Assembly: GCA_019095985.1 (NCBI GenBank)
Contig: CM032666.1
Span: forward strand, 50,786,432-50,850,431
From: Streblospio benedicti
Taxonomy: Eukaryota; Annelida; Polychaeta; Spionida; Spionidae
Reading direction: 5' to 3'
Length of the DNA: 64,000 nucleotides
In this document: one piece after another, positions 10,701-23,400 of the stretch
How positions within the stretch are numbered: the first letter of the stretch is position 1
Layout: the number at the start of each line of letters is the position of its first letter
Made by a program: the position numbers and the translations under genes
Notes under the pieces: model-generated
The model's input: only the letters and a program-made list of their open reading frames with translations
Databases searched by the model: none
What the model was told of the DNA's origin: nothing

Positions 10701-10799
10701 ATCACACAAAAATAACAAAAATAACTTATCTTTTTTCTCTGTCTGTATGGTAAGACCAAACATAAGTGACCTTATGTGAGAGCTTTCAGGATACGGACT

Positions 10800-13700
10800 T
10801 TAAGCATTTAGATTCGATGGTTCTTCCTCCAACCTTGCGACATCAACACTTGGTGCGTAAACATGGGCACAAGCTTTGAGGAGGTCAAAGTCTGTCCGTT
10901 TCTTATCGTAGTGCTCAGTCCAATATCCCCAGATCTTTGCTGCACATCGACGGAATTGCTTACGCTGTCGCTTTGCCAGGTTGCCATCTTTGATTAGTGT
11001 CAGATCTAATTCGCAAATGTTTGCCTCGTTGTGCAGCCTTTTCACTAACTCATAAAAAGGCAGATTACCATTACGAGCACGACGATTTAGGCGATGGTGA
11101 TACCCCTCAAGGTCATTGTTGGTTCTCACAGGTCGCATATATGCTGACCATGTTGCTGGTCCAAAAGCCTTTGATTCAATCCATGTTTTTCTAATGTAGG
11201 TGGTAAGTTTCATAAGGCTTTCCGAATGTGCTTTCTCTTCAAGCTTGGTGAAGATTGGCTTTATTCGTATGGCTGGCAAGAATGGTAGTGCCATCAAGCG
11301 ACGTATGTATTTTTTTACCGCTAAGTTGTTCTGGTATAATTCAGCAAGTCCAAGGGATTGAGTCTTACGCCAGATGGCTTGAGACCAATGAAAATGGCAG
11401 CCATGTCTTTGGACGTTGGGAAAGACATTATTCATTGCCCTCCAAATGGCACCCTCAAAATCCATGACACATTCACGGACTCTTGGCGGAGTTTCAAAAA
11501 GAGCGAGGATTCCTTCAAACACAGCTTGGTAATCACTTGTCTTTTTCCCAGACATCAGCACAAATATTAGCGGTACCTGTTTAACATACTGCTTGCCTCC
11601 TTTGGATGCCTGTGCAAAGCCATGAATTGAGAAAAGCTGCTTGAAAGGCTTTGACACTACTCGAAAAGTGGCATCAATGTACCATGTGCGACATTTACCT
11701 AAGAGGCGAAGCATTTGCTTGTTTGCAAATAGCATGTGTCTCATCTGTTCATCAAGTCTAATATCTTTTTGCAAGAAATCTCTCCCCACAAAGTTGTCAA
11801 CATAGTCAAAATTAAGGTCATGAGGATCCACAGGTCGTGCCCTCTGCCTGACTCTGTTGGCAGCTCTCGTCAAATTCTCTCGGCTAAGCAGATTTGCTGT
11901 GTCACCAGGATGGTGGTACATCAACTGCACCTGCTCCACAATGTCACTAGCAGAGGTGAAAACCTGGTTCAATGCCATTTCCTTCACCTTGGCTTTGATC
12001 TTCACTCCTACAACACTCTTGGGCTCTGCTGAATGGTAATGGGTACCACTTTTTTCAAAGACCTTACCACAATCGTTCCACTTCTCAACAACAGACACAT
12101 GACAATATTGTTCTAACCCTCGTAGAGTACACTGCCAGTAAGTTGCTTTCTGTGTCTTCCGTCTAACATTGTAATGATAGCCATCAGAATCAACCAGCAT
12201 TGGTTTCCCTCGTTTGGTTCCCCCTTCCACAACTTCATATGTAACTGTACCACTTTGTTCAGGATTCAACATGAAAGGATCTTGATCTATTGCATTCTCA
12301 CTCTCATCACTGGACAGGTCCGATTCCACAGCCACAGCTGACAGTTGCATGCCATTGTCACTATCTTCATCACTGCAACTGAGGTTATCAATGTCCCCAA
12401 CATAAATGTTCTCTTCCTCTTTTTCCTCTTCTTCTTCCACTTCATCTGAAAGAGGGTACTCAAAAAGTGGTGGCTGTGACTCGTCATGCTGCTGCCCAAT
12501 CTCCCTGAAAGAGAAAAAGACACATTAATTATTTTTACAAACTTTTTTTAGTGACCAATATAAAATATCCTGGAACAATTTTTTTGTGATGATGATGGAC
12601 AATGAAAATACTATAGTAAGTTCGGGAATTGAAATACCATTATTTGTGATAATCCTTTCCTAATTATTGAAAAACAAAAGTTCACTTCTTGTTCATGAGA
12701 TATTCAAATTTACAATCAATAATTAAGGTAGTCCATGTGTAAGCATTATATAGATGATTTACCTATTTTTTGTTGTTGATTATGTTGGGTACAATTACGT
12801 GATCATAATTAAAGAAATTCTATCATTTGAAATTGTTTAAACACATTTGCTTTTTAATATTTTTGTAATACCATTTCAAATTTCCATGTAAAAATCAACT
12901 GAACATGAAAAAGAATATTGCATTTAGTACATTATCTGACTGGGGTAAACTGTTTGAACCTTAGATGACTTCATATGACCTTCAATCTAAGCAATGCATG
13001 GAAAAAGCCAAACTAGTTAGGAAGGCCCGAATCAGATGTGGGCTAGCTTCGGGTTTTATACACAGACTACCTTAATTCATTTACAGAAAATCTAATATGA
13101 TAAATTCATTCGGAATTAACTTTTCATACAACTTACACCACAAATAACTGATGTACATTTTTGCTTGCGGAAAGACATTTCTTGCCAGTCCTATGTCTGC
13201 TGTCTGAGATCAGAATCTTACCCTGAGTCATATATGCAAGCCTCCTCCAAACCCGAAGTGAGAGGAATGATGGTGCTTGATGACTGCACACTGGACATTG
13301 GCTCAGCACCCACAGCCACAGAAATAGACCTATTAAACAAGAATGACAAAGAAAACTGACACTATGACAATTGTGTACTTTGTACCATATACGTGTATTG
13401 ACAGATTTATAGAAGGCTTTTTTAGGATGTGGTATTTAAACTGCTATAGATATTCTACTATGTTGTTTAAATGAAAAAAAGGAGTTAACATGATGTAAGT
13501 GTGCTTATATTATATTATTAATATTTGTAGTTATAAAGCAGAACAAAGTGATTCCCTCTTGTTTTATATTCAATGTCTTCATTATGCCCATTAATTATTA
13601 AGTATTACCTTGAAGGTGTTGGTTTTACATTTCCCACAAAGGGAATAACACACGACATGTCACTGTCACTGGTGGAAGCTTCACAGCCAACCACCAATGG

Positions 13701-16700
13701 TAAACCATCATGGCTAGTAGCAGCATCTTTAGCACTTTTCACTGTACACTTCTGTTTCTTGGTGGCTAGGAAATAATTTATCTACATGTATGTGATTTGC
13801 TAATCAATATAGTCATCAGAATGACACATAATTTCTTGATCAATACATACTATTCCACTTAAAGTTTTCAGAGGTTGTTACAAAGATACAAAGCCAGTTA
13901 GTACCTAAAATCACTGACACATCACTGTCGCTGCTCGAAGCATCAGCATCAAACTTTTCATCAAGATGCTTACTGCTGCTTGCACAATGGCTACTATTTG
14001 CCTTGTTGGAAGGGCCAGCAGAAGAAATGGTACTTGTCGCTTTACGCTTCTGGTTATTGGTCATGGAAACTCTGCAATGTACAACCATATAATGTATTCC
14101 AATTGCGCGGCGAATACTCAAATTTTTGCATAGTTTCTAAAAACTTTCAAATCTACTTCACTTGCCCATGGGAGCCAGGCCATCCGTTTTAGGCTTCATT
14201 TATGACCTATTTTATACTTTATTACATCACATTATCGAAACAAGCTGCCAGTTCTATGCAATTATTACAATTTAAATATTTTTACCAATATTTCATACTT
14301 TCATTCTGTACCAGGTAACTGTACCAGGAAGTTGTTTTGTCCTGGCTCCCATGGTATTTGTGTCTGTTGGTTACCCTTATCCTTATGAAAGTAGTAATGT
14401 GTATGGTATAGTGTTTGTAAATCATAGTAGTATACATATCACAATGAACGAGATAAGGGGGGACCCTTATTTCATTCCATTATTTCACTGCGTCCCATGA
14501 TGCTGGGACCCCATGGAGCTGGCTATTAGATCTCTGTGACTCTTAAGTGAATTAGAATGAATTAGTTTACACTATGGAAATGTCGTTTCATTTCACCTCA
14601 TTTCCATGTTAAAGTAAAAATTACGCATTTACTTGGCAGTCGATTTCTTGCACAGCTCTGAGCTAGTACCAGCTTCATTGACAGTAGTGCAAGAGGCATT
14701 ACTTGTCGGTTTGCGCTTCTGTTTGTAGGTGCCTAGAAAATAATTTCAATTCTTTAATGAATAGCCAAACAGTCTAACTTAGAAATCTAAATAGTACATT
14801 TCAATTTATGTTTTATTAGTAGAGGCATTAATCACTTTTGTTATGTAGTGTACATGAACTCACAAACAATTTACTATCATTGTTATCAAAATAACCTGTT
14901 TTATTCATCTCAAATATGGCTTTGCATTCAACTAAATCACTGCTCATGAAAAATATGTATTTAACAAAGAAACATTTAATTATTTTGATATTCATAGATA
15001 ATACGTTAATCATTAACATGCTATTTAAATCTAAGAAGATGCTTACTGCTGCTTGCACAATGGCTACTATTTGCCTTATTGGAAGGGCCAGCAGAAGAAA
15101 TGGTACTTGTCGCTTTACGCTTCTGGTTTTTGGTCATGGAAACCCTGCAATGTACAACCATATATCGTATTCCAATTGCACAGCGAATACTCAATTTTTT
15201 GCATAGTTTCTTAAAACTTTCAAATCTACTTCACTTGCATATGGGCCCGAGCATCATGGGACGAGGTGCCTTCTATGATTTACAAACACTATACCATACA
15301 CATTACTACCATTATATAGATAAGGGTCACCAACAAGCCAGAGACCATGGGAGCCAGGCCATCCATTTAGGCTTCATTTATAACCTATTTTATACTTTAT
15401 CACATCAAATTATTGAAACAGGCTGCCAGTCCTATGCAATTACAATTTAAATATTTTTACCAATATTTCATACTTTCATTCTGTACCAGGTAACTGTACC
15501 AGGAAGTTGTTTTGTCCTGGCTCCCATGGTATTTGTGTCTGTTGGTTACCCTTATCCTTATGAAAGTAGTAATGTGTATGGTATAGTGTTTGTAAATCAT
15601 AGTAGTATACATATCACAATGAACGAGATAAGGGGGGACCCTTATTTCATTCCATTATTTCACACTGCGTCCCATGATGCTGGGACCCCATGGAGTTGGC
15701 TATTAGATCTTGTTGACTTTTAATTGAATTAGAATGAATTAGTTTACACTATGGAAATGTCGTTTCATTTCACCTCATTTCCATGTTAAAGTAAAAATTA
15801 CGCATTTACTTGGCAGTCGATTTCTTGCACAGCTCTGAGCTAGTACCAGCTTCATTGACAGTAGTGCAAGAGGCATTACTTGTCAGTTTGCGCTTCTGTT
15901 TGTAGGTGCCTAGAAAATAATTTCAATTCTTTAATGAATATCCTAACAGTCTAACTTAGAAATCTAAATATTACATTTCAATTTATGTTTTATTAGTAGA
16001 GGCATTAATCACTTTTGTTATGTAGTGTACATGAACTCACAAATAATTTGCTATCATTTTTATCAAATTAACCTGTTTTATTCTTCTCAAATATGGCTTT
16101 GCATTCAAATAAATGTGCCAGAATGTGGTTGACGTCAATTGTAAGGGATGATGTACATTTTGCCACGAACAGTGTTCTCTTTAATTTTACCCCCCCCCAA
16201 AAAAAAAAAAGTGGAAACATCAGATGTGTGATATAATCGAAGAATATCTACACAGTGCAGTGTTTCGCAATATCTATTCAAATATTACTTATATATGCTA
16301 TAAAATAATATTTATTATACATTAGAAATGTAAATCATAATATTAATTAATGTGTGAAGTCTGCTGTGTATTTTTTATTAATGCCACATTTAAATAGTAA
16401 ATAGTGGAATTCTGATATGAAAAGTTTTATTGGGGCGAGAGATAAAATATTATGCCCACAAAAAAAGTGGAATATCCAAAACCTAACCGAAATCCCCCCC
16501 CCCCTAGGTGGAATACTTTTCCACTTTTGCGGGGTGTGACAAAATGTACACCATCCCTAAACGCTCCCTTAGACAAATGACATGAATTCCTTATCTATAC
16601 TTACTTTTAAGTGGTTGAATGCATACTCGTGCCTCAGGGATTTCCCATTCAATAGGAACAGCATATTTTCGATTGTGAAGATCTGAAAATCATGCCACAA

Positions 16701-18895
16701 TATTGAGTCCTAATTACATCAACATGTTCATCAATCACCTGTCACAAGCAGTATAACTATTCAAAATTCAAAATATTTTGTTTTCACTTATTGGACTAAT
16801 ACTCATATTAAGCCACATAAAGAATCCCTTGACATGTCTGTGTATCCAGTTGTAAGGTGCATTGTTGACAACAGAGGGATTTATTTAATTGAACAACACT
16901 CTCAAATCAACAATGCCACAACCTTTGACTGTCACTTGCAAAAATTATCCCCTTGTTCCTCAACGTGGACAATAGTTTAAATCAGGACAACTTTCTATGA
17001 GACTTTCCATCTAGCTCTATATCCAGTTGAATAGTCTAGTAAGAGTGATTAACTTACCGTTTTACCTCTTTTAACTTTTGAGAGCGTAAATTTAGTGATT
17101 TCATGATAAATTGTTATTTGCTTTAGCGTGACACATTTGAGCACCATACACACTCAATGAAGTTGAAAATCCCTGCATATGTTATGTCTTCACATTGAGA
17201 TTTCCTGTTAAATTCACTAATACAATCTTCACACCCACAGCAACATGTAATGTCATATTTGAAACCAGTTTTAACACTTAATGCGCTCGAGTTTAAACAA
17301 GAACAGTAGTGAGACTTTAAAAGTTGACTTCTATGTCATCACGACCATGGGAAAATCATTAACAAGCTTGTTCTTTTCTCGCTGCAGCTGCTAAAGCGAC
17401 AGTTTTTGACATATGCGGCAGTTTTTGACAGGGCATGTTAATTATGTCATTGTGTCGTTTAGGATCAAGAAGCTTTTCATTCTATCAATGCACACAGAAT
17501 CTTTTCTGTTATACTTTTAATACTAATGTTTCAAAACAGAATTCGTTGTGTTTAATTTGAAGCATGGATTGTGGCTGCGACCATCTCAAGTCACGTCTGC
17601 TACAGTAGCGCAAATCAGCAACAGCATCAGACACAGTGTATTAGTGCCATCAGAGAGATGGACGATGAAGGATAGTATACTGATATCGAGTCTCCTTAAT
17701 ACGATTACGTTTTTTCTAGATCTATTTTTTATGTTGCATAAAGCAAATCGCTAACTCAGTACACATCGTCTCAAGTGGTCGAACTGAACTATAGTATGTT
17801 GCATTATTAATAAGGTGCATTTTATATTGTAGCATGTTCTCGTATCTTAACGATGCGTTCAGTTTGAATGTGAGACGATTTTCCGTCGCCACAGCGAGTT
17901 GGTCTATCACATTCAGCTTAATATTATTAACATATATTATGAATAACTTTACTGATGTTTTATGTGAGATAAGTAATGATAAACTCCATTGTCATGATTC
18001 AGAGGCAGAAAATTATTTATTCCAAAGTGTCCACGATTGATCGAGGAAATGCGGTTGCTGTCGCACTCTAAAATTATGTATCCAACACGACATACGAGAA
18101 ATTGTACTATTTTCTACGACAACGACGGGAGAACAGTTTTATGCAACCGGCCCCTGGCCACTTACATAATATTGTGGAGTTTGCAATCCATTATTTAACC
18201 CATATAAAAGTAATTTTTAAGTGGGTGTAGACCATACATATAAAGATAGTCTGCTGCAGTGGATTAATTCCCCGTCCAAAAATATGTTTGTTAAACTTCC
18301 TGCTTCCCAATGTACAATGAAATCGTCAAAAACTGTCCCAACTACTCAGTATGCCGAAAACTGTCGCTGCCATACGATCGCAAAAAGGTGACAATCTCTT
18401 TTAATTTTCATACCACTTTATGTAAAGTATATCTGAATATGGTAATAGTGATACTGTCTTCCATTTTATAATATCTATCATATAGTATGTTTAAAAATAA
18501 ACTGTAATCATTACTCATAACAAAAACTAGACACTGAGTCCCAGTGGCGGATTAAGAATTTAGGTAAATATTATAGCCAACATGTTCCGAAGTAAGTAAA
18601 TATATTATTACTCTTTTACATATTCTAAATTAAAATTATATGTACCTGCATTCGGAGGCGCTGGTGGCCACTTCAATGTACCAAGCGTGACCCGGCCAGG
18701 GGGAGGCATCCACAGACATTGAGCACAGTAAAATTTCCAACCTTTCAAGTGAGACGCGTAAAAATATCCACAATCGCAATGGACTTGCAATTTGCATCCT
18801 ACGCACAGCTCTACATACTTAGTTCCATCCAATTTTATGTCACCACAAATATTGCATTTACTTTGGCCATAATTTCTAATATTTTTGAATTCCAT
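10800..18895 (-). CDS. PHD-FLYWCH-MULE transposase protein, nine exons (about 920 aa)
   Basis: Exons on the minus strand: 18646-18895, 16605-16682, 15810-15909, 15047-15144, 14633-14732, 13905-14071, 13609-13765, 13222-13329, 10800-12504. All borders are GT/AG, phases agree throughout, and the total is 2763 nt. Residues 14-60 form a PHD-like finger (C-x2-C-x13-C-x2-C-x4-H-x2-C-x14-C-x2-C). Residues ~84-350 are Ser/Lys-rich linker exons with repeated KQKRK-like motifs. An acidic run follows near 375, then a FLYWCH finger (~442-514; YWQC, YCHV, THYH). The MULE domain follows with candidate acidic residues D630 (YIDATF), D701 (VMDFEG), the CHFHW motif and E819 (NNDLEGYHH). MULE proteins are Mutator-type transposases; FLYWCH fingers bind DNA. 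It could be the gene of an intron-bearing transposon or a domesticated host factor. Terminal inverted repeats were not found. The start is the ATG at 18895; an in-frame upstream ATG at 19078 is possible. No promoter motif is assigned. Confidence 0.75.
14165..14514. mobile_element. Same foldback element, left arm deleted
   Basis: It is the duplicate of the element at 15240-15692 but lacks about the first 103 bases; the right end (catgatgctgggacccca) is kept. The shared position in both duplicated segments shows that the element inserted before the exon duplication. Confidence 0.8.
15240..15692. mobile_element. Foldback (MITE-like) element, ~450 bp, intronic copy
   Basis: The ends are inverted copies (atgggcccgagcatcatggga at left, with cccatgatgctgggacccca at right). 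The arms extend inward over some 100 bp, including gatttacaaacactatacca and its inverse. It lies in the intron between duplicated linker exons. A related element is at 54034-54809. Confidence 0.8.
16145..16557. mobile_element. MITE with TAA target duplication, 413 bp
   Basis: Terminal inverted repeats start gggatgatgtacattttg and end caaaatgtacaccatccc, with TAA on each side (16142-16144, 16558-16560). Inside are long C runs beside an A run. It lies in an intron of the FLYWCH-MULE gene. The same 3-bp target preference and GGGAYG start are seen at 63037-63369. Confidence 0.85.
17385..18370. mobile_element. Possible degraded inverted-repeat element
   Basis: Blocks around gcgacagtttttgacata (~17396) and the inverse near 18305-18375 (cgtcaaaaactgtccc; ccgaaaactgtcgctgcc) suggest terminal inverted repeats about 1 kb apart, inside the first intron of the FLYWCH-MULE gene. 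Matches are patchy and no target duplication is clear. Confidence 0.25.
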
Positions 18896-19079
18896 TTTTA
18901 AAGAGTCAGGAGCAGTCTCCGTGTTAGCGCTTACACACTCACTGATACTGACAGACTGGTGAACCAAGCATAGAAGTTGGCGTTTGCTTATCTGTTCTAC
19001 TAGACTAGACAGTAGCCTCAGACACACAGGCTGGCATGATATCCAGCTGTTCTTTCTAGCTAGATGGTAACTATGCAAG

Positions 19080-19426
19080 ATGCTGGGGAATCGAGGCTAT
19101 AGTCGGCTACCAACTAGCCGTAATTAAGGTCTCAGACCTACAAACATTATTTCTTTATTATTTCTTTAGATCTATCTTTTACGTTTTTCAAAATATTTCC
19201 TAATAATATGCACATGAGCAACTTAGAGTGTTCTTGACATGTGTTTATCCTAAACTTTCAATATGCATGTAGATCGATCATCTTTTATATAGACACGCTG
19301 TTAACACGTTGTTCCGTCAGCCATGTTGCCCCAGGATGCTTTTATTAGCAACCCCAAACTATACAGTAGATATGTTATACAATTATAAATATGAATGTTA
19401 TATATGTGTTTCCCAGTGCTTGCGGA
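19080..19426. other. Presumed upstream region of the FLYWCH-MULE gene
   Basis: It lies directly 5' of the first exon on the minus strand. No convincing core promoter motif can be pointed out by eye. Confidence 0.3.
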
Positions 19427-19707
19427 TACATTTTCACACTTCTCTCTCTCACATCTTTTTAGCAAGCATATTTCTACCAACGATAGATAGAGCTGAAGAC
19501 AGGTTTTACAACCCTAAGCTTCCATTTGACTATATCAAGTGGCCCTCGCGGGACTCGAACTCACGACCCCAAGGTTGTGAGACCAGAATGATACCATCAT
19601 CCAAGCAGCGAGCCTGTCTTCAAACCTGTCTTCAGTTATATCTATCGTTGGTAGAAATATGCTTACTAAAAAGATGTGTGTGAGAGAGAGAAGTGTGAAA
19701 AAATATG
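19427..19707. mobile_element. Foldback element with a tRNA-like core, ~281 bp
   Basis: Long inverted arms (about 90 bp each; outer part ttttcacacttctctctctc, inner part accaacgatagatag followed by gctgaagacaggtt) surround a core. Read on the minus strand, the core contains a Pol III B-box-like sequence (gtcgtgagttcgagtccc) preceded by an A-box-like tgcttggatgatgg. A tRNA-derived head inside inverted arms is unusual for a SINE. A partial copy is at 20360-20476 and an arms-only copy at 8006-8097. Confidence 0.8.
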
Positions 19708-20359
19708 AATGTGTTTTCATTCATAACTAACAAAAGATAGAAATATCACGTCAAACACGGCCACCTTTCTGTGCATTTATACGGGCACGTGTCAATGTTA
19801 TCACTCCAATATTGTGGTAGTGATCACGTGATCGTGATGTGGGGGGGGGTCCCTTGAGAATATAAATAGATAAGGAATTGTTTTTTTTCATTATCAAATA
19901 CGGCCTTTAAACCAGAAGACGTATACACTCCAAATTATATGTGCACAATCAGGACAATTTGGTAGTCGTTTTTATCAACATTTCATACCAAATTGATTAT
20001 ATTTTATAACTAAAAAGAAGAAAAAATATTTTTTGGGAAATATTTGTCACGCAGCTTACAGGGCCATGTTTATTAAACGTTGTGTCACTCAACAACGTAA
20101 TACGTAATACTTTAAACTTTGTGTAAGTGAAACTACCCCAATGTTCTGTTCTGTTCTGTAGTTGTAAATCCCTGCTCTTGTGACTTGCATCCGAACCCTT
20201 CTCTCGAAGGTGCCCCCATTCGAAGGTTCATTCGTGAATGCGAGACACATTTTAACCGAACCCTTCTTAAGGTATACACAAGGTACACGTGTTTTTCCCA
20301 AGTTTGCTTGTGGATACAATTGTATTCTGTCTTTCTATCTTCTACGGCAAGCAAGCTCC

Positions 20360-20476
20360 TACCCACTATATTGACATAGCTGAAGACACATCTTCCGTTT
20401 GACTATATCAAGTGGCCCAGACGTGACTCGAACTCACGACCCCAAGGCTGTGAGACCAGAATGATACCATCATCCC
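20360..20476 (-). mobile_element. Partial copy of the tRNA-core foldback element
   Basis: It shares gctgaagacacatcttcc, gactatatcaagtggccc and the B-box-like region (actcgaactcacgacccc) with 19427-19707, but lacks both outer arms. Confidence 0.75.
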
Positions 20477-20479
20477 AAG

Positions 20480-23400
20480 CAAAATAAACCAAAAAACCCT
20501 AACATGCACAGCCCGCTTGACGTATCTTTCAAACGTCCACCTTACCAATGGACGATTTTATACATTTACGTCCAAGACAATAACTTTTCTGGCGCCTCCA
20601 TAAATGCTTTTTTCTTTACATAAATTGGACATGTGTGTTCATGTGCGTAGAGGGGTTTGGCCATGAAGCAAGTGCTCATATATAGTCTACATATTAATGC
20701 ATATATATCATGGTTTGTCGGTCACCCATCGTAATATCTCACAGCTAGATTATATAGTAGGCCTACGCAGTAGTTGGTATGAAAAAGGACTTGTAAAGGC
20801 AGCGTGAGTAAACAAGCCGTGAAAACTGACGATGTCGGTCACCATGCATGAATGAATGCCCTCATGTACCAACACACAAACTTCGATGTGTACGGCGGCC
20901 TCTTCAAGACATGCATCAATAAAAACGTGTGACCATCCAAATATTTCTACCACCAACCTAGTGGGTGGATAGGGAGACGGATTTGTGACCAGACGGACAT
21001 GAGCTCGAGTTTGAGAGATCCCAGTGCATGTGTTTCATATGATATCATCATGAGGTTTGCTTACACTTTCCCGGGGGCGGGGGGGGGGTCACTTGCTTGC
21101 TCCAGTGACCAACCTTTTTACTAAGCAAATTATTACCCAAGACAACCTATTTTTTGGCAGATAGCCACAGATAGCCACTTAAGACCGACCTTTTTCAGCA
21201 ACTCGTTAATTTTAAGCCCCCATTTTCACCTACTCACCAGAGACACCACTTTTTCACCTACGTACCATACACTATTTTCCAGTAAATAACAAAACAAATA
21301 TTTTAAACAGTGACGTCTCGCACAAGACTAGATTTCATTATTAATTGGTCTAAGATCTCCTTTTGTGGATAAAGATAAGTTAAGACCCCCTATACCTCCT
21401 ATTTTGAAATATCTAAGACCCAATACGTTGATCCTTGGGAGGGGGAGCATACCCACCCAGTTTCAACCATAGTGCCCCCCCGGCCCCCACCGGGACACTT
21501 TAATCTTCTTTATGGTAAAAATCATTCATCTTTGCACCACTCGGAGGTACACAGGATAATATCAAGATTTTAGAGATCTAAAGATATAATCAAATATTTA
21601 ACAAAGCTTTTAAACTGTGAAGAGTTCTAATCATAACAAAATATACAATACATGTACGTATAAGAAATCTAAGTTTGACATTTACAAATGTGAAATGGTA
21701 AGTTTTACCGTAAAACAAATGACAGGATATAATGTCCGTTAGTTTTACAAGGTTCTTAATTATAGAGCAATCACATGCAATAAAAAGTGGCTGCGTATTA
21801 TCGCTAACGCAAACCATGCAGACAAGTGCGTGTTGTTTAATCTGTCACCTGCTGCGATGACCAACCAGATGTGATCCATACATCTGGGATATGGTGAAGT
21901 CATGAGAACATATTTCGAATTGAAAGTTTATTTCACCATGAGAACGAGATGTTTGGAAATACATGTACTATTTTCACTTTTGCTTTGTAACTTAGAATTA
22001 AAATATTCAAAACATATGTATATCATCGATGGTAGGTTTATGATTATATATTTTATCAGAAAGACAAAACAGCATCATGTTTGAAGCAATATGTGTTTGT
22101 GTGCAAACATATTTCTAACCGATTGGACACTGGTAGATTTTACCTTTAGCCAAAATTCTGGATTTGCCATAAATATGTAATACACTATTTTGACACTATT
22201 TTGTGTTGAGCAAACTCATGTTTTGCATACAGTAGTTGTTCATGTCTAGCCCTTTCCACAACCCTCCCCCCCCCCCCCCCCCAGAAACAACTTGCACAAT
22301 TGGAGAATATAGCCGTGATACCGGTGTGATACCATGGTGCCAAATAAAACAAGTATGCTTGCACAGAAACAATATGATATGTTCTGTGCATTCTGAAAGT
22401 TTCTTTCATTAAAACAGCATATTGAAATAACTCGGGCAATTAAAATACCACACCATAAAAAGCGGGTATAAACGCATCAAAACACGTGAAGGTGCAAAAT
22501 GTAAACGAATGATTTTCGTCAGATGTATCTCTCCCCATGTTCACTGTGATGTTAAAAGTCACGTCTGCCTTTAAAACCTCACTGTACATGTTGCGAAAAT
22601 TATCTGATTATATAAGCTCAGGTGACCATGTGTTTTAATTAACAAGACAGCACACTATTTTTTTATAGGTGTAATAAATATCAAATGGGAAGAATATGAA
22701 TCTTATTTTCCATACACCTGCAATGTAAAAAGCATTGTTTGTGGTATCGTTTCATTGATCCGGGATTTTACAGAACGCATATACATTTTTGACAGAGTAT
22801 TATCGCACGGGCTAATATTATGAGTATAGGCTGTGTAGAGGCAGTGTAAATAATAAATCCGTGAAACTGACGATGAGGCTTACAGCACACACATTTGAAA
22901 TAACCAGACACGCCATCACAATTTCAACAGTGACAGAATAAAGGACTATTACACGTATACAGTATTTGACATAATGATGTGTGGTTGATGTGATTTGAAT
23001 AAGAGCACAGCATTTTCCACTCATTTCACAGCCAAAAGCTCAATATTATGAGATGACAACAAACTGATCAATCCCCTCTCAGCTAAACACAATCCAATGG
23101 CTTGCTAATAATTTCAACTTCAATCCAGTAAAACATTACAATGTTTTGCCGACTGCACGTGGCCCTACCGCTGCCGCTGCCGCCGCCGCCCCTGCCAATC
23201 ACCGTAGCTCGCATTTTTATTGGCTGGCACCGGCTGGCATGAGCCAGATTGACGGGCTACAAAACCTATAGAACTCAAGTTCTTAACGGCTATACTAATT
23301 TGAAATGCAAAATGTATAGAAACAAATTTTATTGTCAAATGTAGACATGAAATGCACCCATCCATCACAATCGTATTTGAAAGAAAGAAATACATAATCA

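Larger units (their letters stand above)
13960..16115 (-). repeat. Tandem duplication of two linker exons and their intron
   Basis: About 13965-14935 and 15039-16115 are two copies of one ~1-kb segment. Each holds one 'TYKQKRK' exon (14633-14732; 15810-15909), one 'QKRKATSTISSAGPS' exon (within 13905-14071; 15047-15144) and the same foldback element in the intron between. Identity is high in introns as well as exons, so the event is fairly recent. The pair enters and leaves in phase 1, so the extra copy keeps the frame. The right-hand copy is about 100 bp longer because the left copy has lost part of the foldback element. Confidence 0.9.

Noticed and set aside
18895-19078. Longer N-terminus for the PHD-FLYWCH-MULE protein
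   Set aside because: In-frame ATG exists upstream, but the extra ~61 residues have no recognisable order and may be 5' leader; kept only as an alternative.
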